Shown here one piece after another: positions 51,287-63,843 of a stretch of DNA of 64,000 bases. The translations under genes were made by a program, and so were the position numbers. Position 1 is the first letter of the stretch, and every line of letters starts with the position of its first letter. The DNA is from Hypericum androsaemum (lineage: Eukaryota > Streptophyta > Magnoliopsida > Malpighiales > Hypericaceae). The DNA lies in assembly GCA_963995505.1 (NCBI GenBank), contig OZ023199.1, positions 3,405,906 to 3,469,905 of the forward strand. The letters are read 5' to 3'. Below the pieces are notes generated by a model. That model made no database searches. It was not told the DNA's origin and was given only the letters and a program-made list of their open reading frames with translations.

Positions 51287-52872
51287 GTATTTCATCTCGC
51301 TGCTTCGGTACTCGAACTAGATATTTGCATAATGAAATGGTTAGGATGAGAATGGTTACCGAGTGTTCGTTCGTTTTAACAATGTAGATCAGGGGGGTTG
51401 CTTTACAGTGCGAGGTTGAGCTTACACCTACACAATGCATCGGGTTTTATGCGTTTTCCCTATCTTGGCCAACGAAAGATGAGCGAGATTGTTACACTTT
51501 CACGCATGATCCTCGAGGGGAATGATCTGCCACTCGTTCAGGGGAAGATGATCATGATTTTTACGCTTCCATCCATAGTCGTAAGGTGACTGGTCGTTGC
51601 CGTCTCCCAGCTTCTTGGGGAGAATGCATTAGCTTTTTAAGTTTTAACTCTTAGGACACAAGTGATGGAATTTATATCCAGGGGCCAGACAGTTTTCTAT
51701 AGCTTCTGCCCGTTTGTGAAAGTCGTGTGCATCTGTCTAATATATGCGCAACAAAAGAAAGTAGAAGAGTTGGGGAATCGAACTTATTGATGGACGGCTA
51801 TATGATGACAACGGAAATCTGGTCCAACTAATTTAAATTGATGGGTAGGATCCTCGTCAAGCTAGTTCTCGAAGTGCCAGTCGTGCTAGACTTCTCTGCT
51901 TAATCTCCGGAAATCTTGATCATTGAGCTGCTCTCTAAAGTCTGACTATGTGCATAAGTTATTACTCGAGCCATTTATTTGTATTTTGTAAGTAAATATG
52001 GTGACATGATCGACTCTGTTTCTACTTTTGACATGATCTCAGGCGCAAAATCGAGAGCCGGAAGGAGCTTGGTGGATGGTATCTCTAGAACAGCTTACAC
52101 ACTTTCCTCTTCTAAATAAAGTGGGCTGTGGAGCACTGCAATTAACCAGTGTACCATGTGACATGATTTTGGACTCGGATTTGGATTCCAGCATATTTGT
52201 TGTTACCCATTTGAACTTCTTCTGTGAAAATATACCAAGACTTGAATTTGCCAGAACCTTGCTGATTGTGTGCTTTCCGTGGGATTTTTTTTGCTAAGGC
52301 CATTTTTTATTTTCAGCTCTATGTTTGGGTTAAAACACAAACCGTAACTGGAACTTTCCGGCAAGGTTCCGGTTACCGTTTCCAAACCGTCCGCTTCAGG
52401 CTGGTTTCGGAACTGGGGCCGCCGGTTCAGCGGTTCAAATTGGACGGTGGCCACCCCTTCAAAAATCACATGTATACATGCCAAATTCAAAGTGCTAATG
52501 TGTCAAAACAACATAATTATTTTGGTAATTTAATGATTCATATTTTTTTTCCAATTTTCCGAAGTTATTCGAAAAATTTGGTAAAATTTAGGTTTTTACA
52601 TACGAATAAAATTCGGAAAAATATTTTCTGACCAAACAACATAGCCTCGCCCTCCTCCTGGGGTCGAGTGATAATTTGCTACACGACCCTTTGCGATTTT
52701 CGGGGTGTATTTCATTCTGTCACTTGCATACTGTTACGAATGGAGCTCTTAAATCATCTTTATGCATAATTTAGGAAGCCTTTCTCAGTCTGTTTCTATA
52801 AAACGCCTCCATTTGCCCTCGGTTCTATTCGGTTTCGCTTATAAGTTGATGCTTATGTATATATCACTACAG
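51287..52872. other. NDUFB2 3' region and intergenic DNA
   Basis: A possible spliced 3' UTR exon (atctcag/gcgcaaaatcgag...ggtggatg/gtatct, about 52044-52079) is the only exon-like piece; it codes for nothing I recognise. A GC-richer patch at 52330-52450 with repeated ccgg and ccggtt words looks like repeat-derived DNA. No gene was found. Confidence 0.4.
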
Positions 52873-53439
52873 GCAAAAGCTGGGGCTGGCTCTGCTACTC
52901 TGTCTATGGTTAGTACCTAACTACTGCAGTGAAGTATCCCACATCTTTCTTGTCAATTATGCACCAAAATGGAAAAAAGAAGATCATGATTATCTCATGT
53001 CCAGGCATATGCAGCAGCAAAATTCGCTGATCGCTCGCTGCCTTCGCGGGTTGAGAGGCGATGCTGGCATAGTAGAGTGCGCGTTTGTAGCTTCTCAAGT
53101 AAATTTTCTCTAGCACTTCGTTCGTTGCTTGCTAGTTGGATCTTCCAACAATGCCATAATGACATGTACCTCGATCCACAGGTCACAGAACTCCCCGTTC
53201 TTCGCGACCAAGGTACGACTCGGTCGCAGCGGAGCTGAGGAAGTCTATCAACTCGGTCCGCTTAACGAGTACGAGAGGTATGATGTTGCAAAACCAAGAA
53301 GAGCTTTATGTTCTCTTCAACAACGAACAATGGAACTGATTCTCTTGTGATCCAACTTCTTAACAGGATTGGGTTAGAGAAGGCCAAGAGAGAGTTGGAG
53401 GGTAGCAATCAGAAGGGTCTCACCTTTATCCGAAATTAG
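52873..53439 (+). pseudogene. 5'-truncated malate dehydrogenase (NAD) C-terminal fragment
   Basis: Four exon-like blocks with intact splice borders (52873-52908, 53005-53098, 53182-53277, 53367-53439) encode the end of a plant organellar malate dehydrogenase: AKAGAGSATLSM, then AYAAAKFAD...LRGLRGDAGIVECAF, then [19 protein letters not shown], then IGLEKAKRELEGSNQKG and a stop. Two frameshifts break it. CGCT is duplicated at 53032-53039, and there is an extra C in the cccc run near 53192-53195. All upstream exons (start, NAD-binding and most catalytic residues) are missing. Retained introns show it came by DNA duplication and not by retroposition. No frame is functional. Confidence 0.85.
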
Positions 53440-53634
53440 ACTCCGAACGAGGTTCTCATACTACCGGTCATCTCATCTCTCTTATAGATTTCAATCCGTC
53501 AAGACTTAAAATCCTCTGTATTTTATTCGATGTCTTCTTTTTACAACTTATATAGCTCTAACTTGTTCTGTATGATGGGGGAATGTACATTGTCTCAGTT
53601 GCTTGGTCAAAAAATCGCGAGCCTCCGAGTACAA

Positions 53635-55415
53635 TCACAGGGTGAAAGGGTTGGATGGAGGGTGAACAACAGGGATCTTGGAGAAAGTCACATTCCCCAG
53701 ATGAACACTGGGGGCTAGAGTATCTTCAATTTGAACCGGGTCGACCTGCATTACCCTCTCCGGCACGACCTTCTTGCCATCGACTTTAGCGAGGACTTCA
53801 AAATGCATCCTCACTGTTTCCGGCTTCGTCCTCCAGTCGGGGAAACCTTCCAACTGCTTGTCTCCTTCCTCCAACTTCTTCTCAACTCCGAAACCGATCT
53901 TGACGAATGTCTGAGCCGAGACATCTGCTTTCAACAACCTGAAGGAGCCTTTCTTATAAGCCTTGGGGCCCAACACAGACGCCAGTAGCTTCTCAAACCC
54001 AACCAAGTTTGCGTTGGAACCATTGAGTGAAGCGAGAGGCCACATTGTTGTGAAGTGTTTAGGAGTTAGGACCGTGGTGGCCTCATCCAAGTTGATGGTG
54101 GAGAGGGCGTCAACCGGCTGAGATTTTGCAGGGGAAGACAACTCCACAAGTCCAGGGGCAAGGCGCTTCAGCTTGAGTCTGTTACTTGGAGACGCTTCGG
54201 ATGAAGCAGGAGAAGAGAGGGAGGTAGGGCCAACAATGCGAAGGGACAGAAGAGAAGACCCCGGGGTACGAGAAGCATGGCGAAGCTGTTCAGCCAGGGC
54301 CAAAAGACCAGAGGCAAAACCACTGTGCGTACGATTGAGTGGCAACGGCAGATCAATTGGGTGCCTCAAGCTGACCGATCTTGCACCCTTTACGGTAACC
54401 ACCGCCCCGTCAGCCAAAATCACTTTCTTCAGGACACCAGCATCAACATCATGCTGCAAATCACAGAGAATTGATAAGAAAACACAACAGGGCTTGTCGA
54501 ACAATGTAGCTAACTTTCATCTTTATAGTCTAAAAAACAAGTCGATATCTCAGCCTCTAAACCTTGTAACTTCAATGATCACGTTCCTCGTCAAAGTAAT
54601 TATGAAATTCGATAAATATTTCGAGACGAAACTAAGGCACCGTTTGTTTGACAGAAATTATCTTCTAGGAAAAACATTCCACAAATTTTTTACCCAAGTA
54701 AAACATTTTCCCATGTTTGTTTAAACCCGGAAAACAATTTCCAGTTAATCGAGCGGTGCCTAATTAACCTAAAACCGACCCCCCTTTCTCCATTCAATTC
54801 CTCTGCAACCAAACAAGCCCTAATCCAATCCAAACAACAAACAAGGAAAAAAAAAAAAGCAGAAAAGGCGTACCGGCAAGGAGATCCTCATATCCTTGGC
54901 GTCCTGGATCCAGATCTCCATGGGCCCGGCGAGCTGGAACGGGGCCAGGACGGGCAACCGGTCGTCCACCTTCGAGGAGGCATCAACTAGCGCGCCGCCA
55001 GCGGGATGGAAGAGGGGAAGATCGACGTAGTCCCAGGCGGCGACGTCCTCGAGGAGCTTGACAGGGAGGACGCGGTCGTCCACCTCGACGTCGAACTCGT
55101 AGGCGACCGAGTGCCCCACGAGGGCGTCCCTCGGGTCGAACCCGGTCACCGTCATGTCATCCGCCTGGAACCCTAGCCCCTTCACGATCGCCTCCTTTAA
55201 ATCCTGCACCAAAAAAAAATTTAAGACCAGTGGCAGGATGGTAAATAGCAGGGGAGGGCAGGGGCAGGAGGGGGAATTTAATTAATTAATTTGATTAATT
55301 CTCTCACCGCGAGGGACTCCGGGAGGGGCTGGGCCGGGGTGAGAGCGGAGGCGGAGGAGGGCAGAGACGTAAATAAAAGGAAGATCAGGGGGAGGAGGTA
55401 AGAGAGGGACGACAT
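53635..55415 (-). CDS. TIN1: TUNICAMYCIN INDUCED 1-like secretory-pathway protein
   Basis: Three exons on the minus strand, 55308-55415, 54874-55203 and 53635-54453, give 418 aa. The N-terminus MSSLSYLLPLIFLLFTSLPS, followed by Ala/Ser residues, is a clear signal peptide. There is no other obvious membrane span. The body includes VKGLGFQADDMTVTGFDPRD, HSVAYEFDVEVDDRVLPVKL, WDYVDLPLF and the C-terminal PVVHPPSNPFTL. I believe this is the plant-specific TIN1 family (Arabidopsis At5g64510), an ER protein induced by ER stress and linked to pollen surface formation; that identification is from memory of motifs and length. An ATG 81 bp further upstream is in frame but would precede the signal peptide with a charged stretch, so the inner start was chosen. 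Intron 2 holds a small MITE. Confidence 0.75.
54636..54760. mobile_element. Tourist-like MITE (PIF/Harbinger type) in a TIN1 intron
   Basis: The ends are ggcaccg...cggtgcc, flanked by TAA on both sides (54633-54635 and 54761-54763), the 3-bp target site usual for PIF/Harbinger. It is 125 bp, with arms that partly pair (gtttgtttg...aaaacattttcc), and is non-coding. Confidence 0.6.
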
Positions 55416-56440
55416 CGTTTTTCTTCTCCCCTGCGAATTCCTTCCTTGGTCTTTTCTTCTTTTTTTTTTTGAATTTTTGGTTGGGGGATGGATCATTTAA
55501 TAATGATTTCTTAAGGAGGGTTCTAGATATATCATTTTTTGGGTTGCTGACGTGGAGGGGATCGACCAATGGGAAGCGAGAATGACGTGGAGGTCGAGAA
55601 TTATTGGGTTTTGGCGGATTTTCCTTTTTCCTTTTTTTTACAATAATACCGCTTGTATCAACTTTTATTGTTGGGAATAAGAAAATATTTAATAGATGAG
55701 AAAATAATAAAGAAAAGTTTAAAACTCTAATAAATGAAGAAATAATAACATATCATGTGAGAAAGATGTAAATTTTTTGTTTATATCTGGAAATAAAATT
55801 TAGACGTATGGAAGCGGCGGACTAATGGGAAGCGAGTGAACGACGCAGAAAACTGAAAAGTCGAATTAATTGGTATTTTTCTTTAGGGGGTTAAAACTCC
55901 TGATATTTATTAGAATGGGATCCTCGAAAAATGTATTACCTGTTTGGGGTTAGATCAGAAAATATTCAAAAATTAGTGTTTTTGATTGCCAGAAAATACT
56001 CAAAACTGAGCATTTAACGCTCTGTTTTGGGCAGAGCCGAGTGAAAGGTGGAGCTATAGAAAAAAATATCTAAATAAAAATACACATTGCGACGAACTCA
56101 AGACCTCTCATTTGCTAGACAAGCATACAAACCAACCAAACTCGAGAAGTTATTGATTTATTTTGTTATAATAAATAATATATTACATAAGTACGTATTT
56201 ACGTAATGTAATAAATAATATATTATTTATTTATTACTGAAAAGTCTGAATTAATTTGTTGGTTTTCTTTTCTTTATTTATTTTGGTCTGAAAATTTTCA
56301 ACTGTAAAAAAGATAAATGAAAAGGAAAAGGGGAGGTAGTTTCAAAGCCACGTGGATGGGACTATTGACTTGACGCGATCTTCCTCCCCAATCTCCGCGC
56401 GTGTTCTTCGGGGGGGATTGCGAATAGAAATAAAATAAAA
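55416..56440. other. AT-rich intergenic DNA upstream of the TIN1-like gene
   Basis: This contains the TIN1 promoter and leader (CT-rich near 55430-55470). I see no other exon or RNA; an ER-stress element was not recognised by eye. An atattatttatt-type low-complexity patch lies near 56165-56235. Confidence 0.4.
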
Positions 56441-56442
56441 TA

Positions 56443-58095
56443 AAATAGAAAAAATTCATTTTAGTACTCTGTAATATCGAAAAAAATTATTTTAGTACTT
56501 TATAATTGTGGTAAAAAAATCTATCAATCGAGTCAAACCGCAGCGAATTAATATCAGTTAGGTCCACGGGCAGAGCCCGGACCGTGCCTATCAAAACGAC
56601 ATCGTATTGGCGATGAAGTGGTGTGCCACATACGCGGTTCAAGTATGTCGTGGCATGTGGCTAAAATTTCAAAATAATCACCGGCTTATTTATAATTGCA
56701 TTCAAAAACCTTTTCCAAATCAATTATAAAAGGGGAAATTATGCTCGTGTTCTTGTAGTTTAGTTTTTCTCCCTATCGAGTCCCTATATTTCTAAAATTC
56801 ATGTTGTTGTCCCCCGTATTTGGGTTTAAAAACTCTCGGGTCCTTCGACGATGTCATCGGTCTGCCTTTCTAAAAGGAGAACCTTTGTCAAAACCTCCCG
56901 AGCCCAACCATGATTAATCAGTATAAACATCCTAGAAAGTTCAAAAAAGAAACTTCAAACTAGAAAAAGCAAAAATCCATAAAGGGGTGGTCTGTACTAA
57001 CCGGACCAAATCTAGTCGGACCGACCGGTGGTTTGACCAATTGGACCGTGAAACGGGTACTAGACCGGGTCGTTTTTAGGCTTTTAACTGTGGTCTGTAC
57101 TAACCGGACCAAATCTAGTCGGACCAGCCGATTTTGAGGTCCATCCTGACCGGTCGAACCCGATTAGAACAAAAATGGCGAAATTGACTTTTTTTGGTAG
57201 TTTTCGAAGAAAAAAATTGATTTGACAAATTTATAAAATAATAAATAAATAAATAAAAGTAGATTTATAGAGGTGAGAGATAAAAAAAATTTAAAACAAT
57301 GAATATATAATAGGAGGTGAAGACAAATTGGGAATTATTCTCTTAGACAAATGCCTCGATTTTATTTCGCGGCGTTTCAGGTTTCTCTTTCCTATGGAAA
57401 ATCGTTGAGATGTACCGGTCGCCGCTCCCCTTTGCCGACATGGAAACTCTAGTAGAGGAGATCTGGTGAGGTCGTCGGCCTTGACCCGGACCAGCTCCGT
57501 TCCTCTCTCCTCGAGTAGATTACCAATCTAGCCCCCGGGACCCCCCGCTGTGGGTCACTGCTACGTCAACTTCACACTCTCTGTTGTATTAGACGATGGC
57601 GCCTGTCGGAGATCTGGTCCGAGCTCGTCGTACGAGTGTGGTGCCATTGGCGCGGTAGACTTTGAGTCAGGCAACTAGGGTTTTAGGGGGTTTCTTCTTG
57701 ATCCTATGTCTAGGTTATTGTTCTTCTCATCTCCAATTGGGAAGTCACATGAGGGGGGCTTTAGGTGAATGATGTTTGATTATTGGATTGTGATTAGGTT
57801 GTTGTTGGGGGTGATTAGGTTGCTGTGTTGTTTGATTGTTTTGGATGTTGAAAAAGATGAAGATGATGTTCTTGCTAGAGGTTGAAGAAGATGATGGGTA
57901 GAGGTCTTTTGAAAAATCATACACAAATTATGGACCATTTTGATAATTTATAAAAGTCCAGTTGGCATGCCAACTAGACGTGAAAAGCTGATGTGTCGTT
58001 CCACATGGCTGGGCAGGCTCCGGGAAGCTGTCCGTGATTAATTGGCTGCGATTCGATTCGATTGACGGATTTTTTACCACAAAGTACTAAAGATA
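56443..58095. mobile_element. Degraded Mutator-like foldback element, enlarged
   Basis: The left end, agaaaaaattcattttagta then ctctgtaatatcg, parallels the intact element at 17714. The right arm (gattaattggctgcg...accacaaagtactaaag) is the inverse of the left (tttagtactttataattgtgg...cagcgaattaat). The interior of about 1.4 kb includes a second repeat start (gggaaattatgctcgtg, 56733) like that of the 49771 element and a direct repeat at 56987/57090. The right tip is lost where the tRNA gene begins. No target duplication can be shown. Confidence 0.6.
56987..57125. repeat. Direct repeat of 36 bp, 103 bp apart
   Basis: The 36-bp segment starting gtggtctgtactaaccggac is identical at 56987-57022 and 57090-57125. 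The intervening sequence contains further ccgg-rich words. It is non-coding. Confidence 0.8.
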
Positions 58096-58100
58096 GTAAA

Positions 58101-58174
58101 TGGCTTCGCCCGGGTTCGAACCGGAGACCTTCAGTGTGTTAGACTGACGTGATAACCAACTACACCACGAAACC
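58101..58174 (-). tRNA. tRNA-Val(AAC): tRNA-Val, anticodon AAC
   Basis: On the minus strand the 74-nt sequence folds as a normal cloverleaf. The acceptor stem GGTTTCG pairs with CGAAGCC (one G-T), followed by the discriminator A. The D arm is GTGTAGTTGGTTATCAC (A box). The anticodon stem-loop is TCAGT-CTAACAC-ACTGA with anticodon AAC at 58138-58140. The T arm is CCGGTTCGAACCCGG (B box). CAA lies immediately upstream, as in many plant tRNA genes. No intron. The first run of four T after the gene is about 115 nt downstream, which is unusually far. Confidence 0.96.
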
Positions 58175-59192
58175 TTGCGTGTTATCGTAATAATCTACTT
58201 ATTCAAATAAAACAACGTCCACAAACACGCCATTGGAGTATATTCATCGACTATACCAAGCATTTGTGTGTCCTAAATTGTTTTTGAACTCCGCTTGTAA
58301 TACTTATTGAAATCTCTCCCCTAGTTATACCGTGTGTGAAGTTTGTTAGCTAACACACGATTAGCTATTTTTCGAGTGACCACTTCTTTACAGGTGCTAT
58401 GAGGTTGATTAAGTTGATGTCCGGATATAACATGCAATCTCTCAATTCTGCAGCTTGATAGTCTAGTATTGAAATATACGATAATATCTATCATTGTAAT
58501 TGTTGTTCCGTTGTTGACTTGTTTCACTTCAAATTGTACTCCACTATTCAAATTAATGCAAGACTTTTAGGTCACGTAATTCATAAAAAATCTCTAAAAT
58601 GTATCCTTGTTTGCTATAAGGTTGAATTTCACAGGATGGGTTTATTGTTTTTTTTTTTGCATGGTTAATTTGAATATTGACCGTGTTAATTGCCCACCTG
58701 TTATTAGAACGTTTATAATCTTACAGCTTGCAATAGGGTTTTTTTCATGCGAGGTGATTGAAACAAACCGGGACCGAGTCGACTAATTCATATTCGACAC
58801 AATTTACAGGGTGTAATTTTCTCTTTCTTCTTGTTTCTGGTGGTGATGCTGTTTTAGTCGTTGCAATCAGCTCTGTGAATTCCTCATCCGCATACAAAAA
58901 CAAAGCAACAACACAATTTCTAACATGGGATGAAAATGCAAGGAAGAGAAATGAGGCAATTAACAAATCACTAAATTTTTTTTGGTCATTAATAAATCAC
59001 TATATGATGGCCCTGTATGTACAAATGATCCGTGGCACTAAATTTACAGTGCAGATGATGTGAAGTAATAATTACACGACCATACTTTTCACTAGCCTGA
59101 AATCGCATCAGAACAACAGCTTCAGGTCGTAAATTACACTTTTAAGAGTCGGATATCAGTTAACTTCGATCATATATCTCGCACACCTGATG
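58175..59192. other. AT-rich intergenic DNA
   Basis: This lies between the tRNA gene and the 3' end of the S-acyltransferase gene. I see no exon, RNA or bounded repeat. Confidence 0.45.
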
Positions 59193-62100
59193 TTAATTGG
59201 CGAGATGCTGTAATGGCCGCCATGCAATCGCATCGTCTGTGTATCCCTGGATCATGAAATCTGAACAGTTCTTTTGGCATCCGTGATTATATGGGTTGCG
59301 GAAACGCCCATCTGGGCCGCGAAGATACCCATAACGAGAATGATTGGCCTGCTCATTAGTGGTGATGTTCCGAGCTATCTGAAGAGCAATAGAAGAAGAC
59401 TTCCTTAGAAACCAATAATCATCATTCATGTCAAAATAACTCCAATATCTGAAGAAAGAAATGGATATAAACAAGAACAAGTTTTCTGAGATCCGTTTCG
59501 AAATGAAGAAATTGTAAGTTATCGGCAAAGAACATAGGAGACAGTTAATTGGTACATAAAATGTTTGAACATGCCAATCAACCAAATAGGAATATGACTC
59601 TTACTGGGACCTTGTAATAGGAATTTACATATCCTACCCAAAAGCTTGAGGTAATTACCTGATATGCTTGTGCTGTAGTCAGAGTTGATGCAGCTAGAAA
59701 GATTAATAGGTCGAAAAACAAAAACACAACAATTCCAGGATGCTGAACAATCACATAACGGATCCAACTATCCTCTGCATGCAATGATAATCCAGCCGCC
59801 CAGATCCCTATAATGCAGCATGTTACATTCAGAAATTGGTCAACAAGCAGAAATTAGTAACAACTTTGACCAGTTATAGAGGAAACTGATCACCGGTTCA
59901 CGCACTTTGAAAACTGATGACAGCTGAAAGGGATGATGACAAAGTTCCCAAACACACAAAGATAAAAAAGTCGCGCTTGTTCCTCTGCAAGAAACAGGAC
60001 AACAAAAGAAGTCAATAGTCTGAGTGAAAAGGAAAGCTTTACAGAATAGGTAAATGACATAAGCTTGCATCCTAATTGATCATAGCATTTACTTCATCCG
60101 GCCTTACAATTTAGTAGCACTAAAGAGAGAGATTTTTGGTACATCCAAGTGACCACAACCAAAGGACATAACATAAGAAATATCTAAGGACAGCCAGACA
60201 GACACTAAATTGCATCGCATCCTTGTGCAAATCACAGTTATTCAACAGAAATCCGATGAAAAGAAACGAAAAACTGCAAGCTAAACAATCTGAGCACCGT
60301 CTCCAAATGTCGGAATATACAAGGCACAACACACAATTTCTCACCTTTCCCACACAATTCGATATCCAAGGACAATGATGATCAAACTGTTCCACACAGC
60401 GTTGACAAACTGAACAATGCTTAGAGCGAACAGGTCTAATTATCTGCAGAAAAGTTGATAAAAGACAAACTTTTGTCAAGAAAGCACCTCAAATAAATCC
60501 AGTCAATTGTTTCAATTTCTTTTTAACGAAAGCAAACCCATTGCATAAATTGATGGTTACTATATTGTAACACATCCTCAAAAGTCATTTCTTAAAACTG
60601 GAATTTAGTAGAGCACACCTTGCAGGTTGGGCAAAGTTGAGACCAATTTCCAGTCCACCCAGAAGAGCTGTTCAAATCAATATTCAATAACGGATCCTGC
60701 ATGATATTCAGCAACAATCAATTGCACATGGGGAGACAAAAGAGTGAAAAATCAGGGCCCAGCATAATCATGCGATAAAAATCTACAAAATAGAATATAT
60801 AAATTACAGGACACCTCTGTATCTGTACTTTTAGCCAATCCATAGCATTTGAGATAACCCGGATCTTTACTGCAAGAGAAAATGAGCAAAAAAGTAATGA
60901 TGAAGTGATAGCAACATGCGTGTTGCAAATTACAAACAGAAGTTCTAAGATAAATTCAGGCCGAAAATCTGATATAACAGCATGTAAGTGGAATATTGCA
61001 TTCTAAGGAATTCAACAACAAAATATTTTCCCAACAGAAAAAAAGTGAACCACAACGATATATTGAATGTCTCATCCCACCCTCACATAGAACGAATCGC
61101 ATAAGAAACACCTAATTCAATACAACATTACATGTCACCCAACCAACACAGCAGAAACATTTACAGCGGCTATTAGGGAGAAACAATTACCTACTACACC
61201 TATAGAATACAACTAGTGCAATAGCCGTGACAGAAAGAGCAACCCATGCCCAGAGTCCAACTGCAGCAGTTACCTTCGGAAGGTTTGGGGCTAGCAGCAG
61301 AAAGAGCTATGATTAGAAAGAGATGAAAAGCTCCCCACTGTACGAAATAACTTAAGATTCATGCCAATCTTACCAGCAATCACAGAATTAATGAAGAGAA
61401 TCATGCATATTACGATCACCGAGAATAACATAGGAGCATAGCCGGTGTCCCCAATCTTTCCATTGAATATTTTGTCTATCCATTTTTCGCTTTGTGCTTG
61501 TTGCATTTTAGACTGGAGACATAGACATAAGCATGTCAGCACCTTGTGAATTGTAGATATAGGATTAGTATCCCTGAAATATGACACACAGATCAACAAG
61601 AATGATGACCCTCTGCTAGTTCCCTATCAAACAAAAAATAAAAAATTGTTTCATGGAACATCAACCAGGAAGCACATTCCTGATGTTGCACTTCAAAGAA
61701 ACCACCATTTAGTTCTATGTGAAGATGGAGACACGAAATATTGTTCTTAAGTAACCAGAAAATCTTATAGTGCTTGCAATGTCTTTCACATTTAAAAGTG
61801 ACAGACTTGTGAGAAACAGCTTTAAGCAACATGATAATCCCAAATCAAAAGAATTTGCTTCTGAAGTCATATGCAAAGCAACAACATTTCAAGGTTACGT
61901 ACAAGGAAAAGGGCGATTTGCCGATGACCTTTATCAGAGGCAAGCTGAGCAGGAGCCAATCCAGCTTTATCTTTCACCGTCAATTCTTTCTTTGTGCCAG
62001 CATGTACAAGTACCATGCATGCTTCCAGATTTCCTCTTAGTGCAGCCCAATGCAGGGGAGTACACCCTAACAGCATTGAATATTCAAGAGGAGTATAAAA

Positions 62101-63843
62101 CATAAGTAGCATTATGTTGGTCACTAATGTTATTATGGAGTAGATGATTGGGTGATACTCAAATATATGGTTAGAACATTAGAAACAAATCATGCTGACC
62201 TCAAAGGTTTAACATGCAAGCAAAAAAGGAAGCTAACTACTCTAAACAGGTAATGTACCTTCTCTATCTTGCCTCTCTTGGCTTGCATCACGGAATAGGA
62301 GCATTCTAATAGTGTCAGCATAACCCTTGTATGCGGCCCTGATCGATATCAACATAAAGTTTAACTTCTGTTATAAATGTTCTATTAAGAAAAGAACTTG
62401 GTACAGACTTGACAACTCATAACTTTTTTTCTTGAGATATGACTAGATATATTTGTATCAAAGTGATGAAGATATGTGGGACATAAATAGAAAAGAAGGT
62501 GAGGACATCATGCCAACAAGTGTAGAACAATTGAATTTGTAGACAAAATATTTCAAGTTCCACCAAGGTTAAGGATAATTTATGACAGCACATTCCACAC
62601 TGATGAGAGCCTTTAACATACCAATGAAGAGGAGTCCTCCCTTCATTATCTGGTGCATCCAAATCAGCATGATACCTTGCAATGATGTGATTCAAGAAAG
62701 TCGTTTGTCCATATTGAGCAGCCACATGAACTGCCTGTAGCAGAAAAGTTATTTCCTCATAAAAAAATAATTCAGAATGCTTATATGAAAAGGCTGGAAA
62801 ATGTGTAGAACAAATCTGAACAAGATGAAGATTCAATATCCTTAGCACATTCTTAATCATAATGAAAGGGTAGCTAAAAACACTTCTCTTATTTCCAGAT
62901 GCCAAGCAATTCTCAGCACTGAGCCAAACAATTTTAGGAATAATTCTTCCTTCTAATAGGTTGTCAGAATGGGCTTGAACAAGATTACAATCAAAACCAT
63001 ATCACTCATCCATTTCTTCTGCAAGTCAAAGCAGTCAGCTCAAAGTTCTTTGCTTTGTGTGAATCGGGAAAAGTCAGGAAGATGGGAAATCGATGCATTC
63101 CGACAACCTAGAACTAGACTTTGATCTAGCATTGGGAGAAACCGAGCAGCATTATCACGCAACTCCAGCAATTCCACTATTCAGCAAAAAAAAACCCTCT
63201 AGCAATTCCACTACCACGAGAGCAAGAAAATTACCAACCAAAAAGTAACAGCACCGTACCCGATAGCCATTGACATCAGTTGCCTCAACGCGAGCTCCAT
63301 TCTGCACGAGGACATCAGCCACAGGCACCGTACCTTTAACTGCCGCCCAATGCAAAGCTGTCTGGCCCAAATTATCCACTGCATTGACCTCACCTCCATG
63401 CTTCACACACCAACCGGAACAAATAAAAACCCGAAATTTACGCATAGGGACGAGCCCCTCAATGCCAATACATTCCTCACATAACATAGAGAAAAGCAAA
63501 TCAAAATCAAAACTTTCCACCAAGAAGGTACAATTTCTCAAGTTCAAGAACAAACCCGCGAAATCCGGGTGCGGGGAGAGACGGATATTACCTCGAGTAC
63601 ATACTGGGCGATATCGGGGAAGTTGTTGAGGGCGGCCCACTGGAGCGGGTAGTACCCGTTCCCGTCGGGGACGGACACGGAGGCCCCGTCCACTTCCACG
63701 TACTTCCTCAGCTTCTCCAAGTCCCCGTAGGCCGAGGCGGAGTGGACGTCGAACACGGGCAACACCGCCGCCGCGACGGCGCCGTTCGGGGGCTGGGCTT
63801 GGGATTGCGGGGACACCACCACCTCGATCTCCGACGTCGCCAT
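59193..63843 (-). CDS. PAT23: Ankyrin-repeat DHHC protein S-acyltransferase
   Basis: This palmitoylates membrane proteins. Thirteen exons on the minus strand: 63592-63843, 63260-63400, 62622-62734, 62259-62338, 61903-62066, 61374-61512, 61191-61290, 60815-60869, 60619-60696, 60345-60443, 59906-59984, 59659-59807, 59193-59378. They join in frame to 544 aa. Ankyrin repeats fill about 30-250 ([60 protein letters not shown]). Two membrane helices follow (about 275-330). The Cys-rich domain (about 371-407) contains DHHC at 395-398. Two more helices and the TTNE-like [14 protein letters not shown] complete it. The C-terminus is short (...WRPLQHLAN), which fits Arabidopsis PAT23 (At2g14255, about 536 aa) better than the longer TIP1/PAT24. 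Confidence 0.92.

Noticed and set aside
59193..63843. Assignment of the S-acyltransferase to TIP1/PAT24
   Set aside because: The domain order is the same, but the short C-terminus and 544-aa length fit PAT23 better; a phylogeny would decide.
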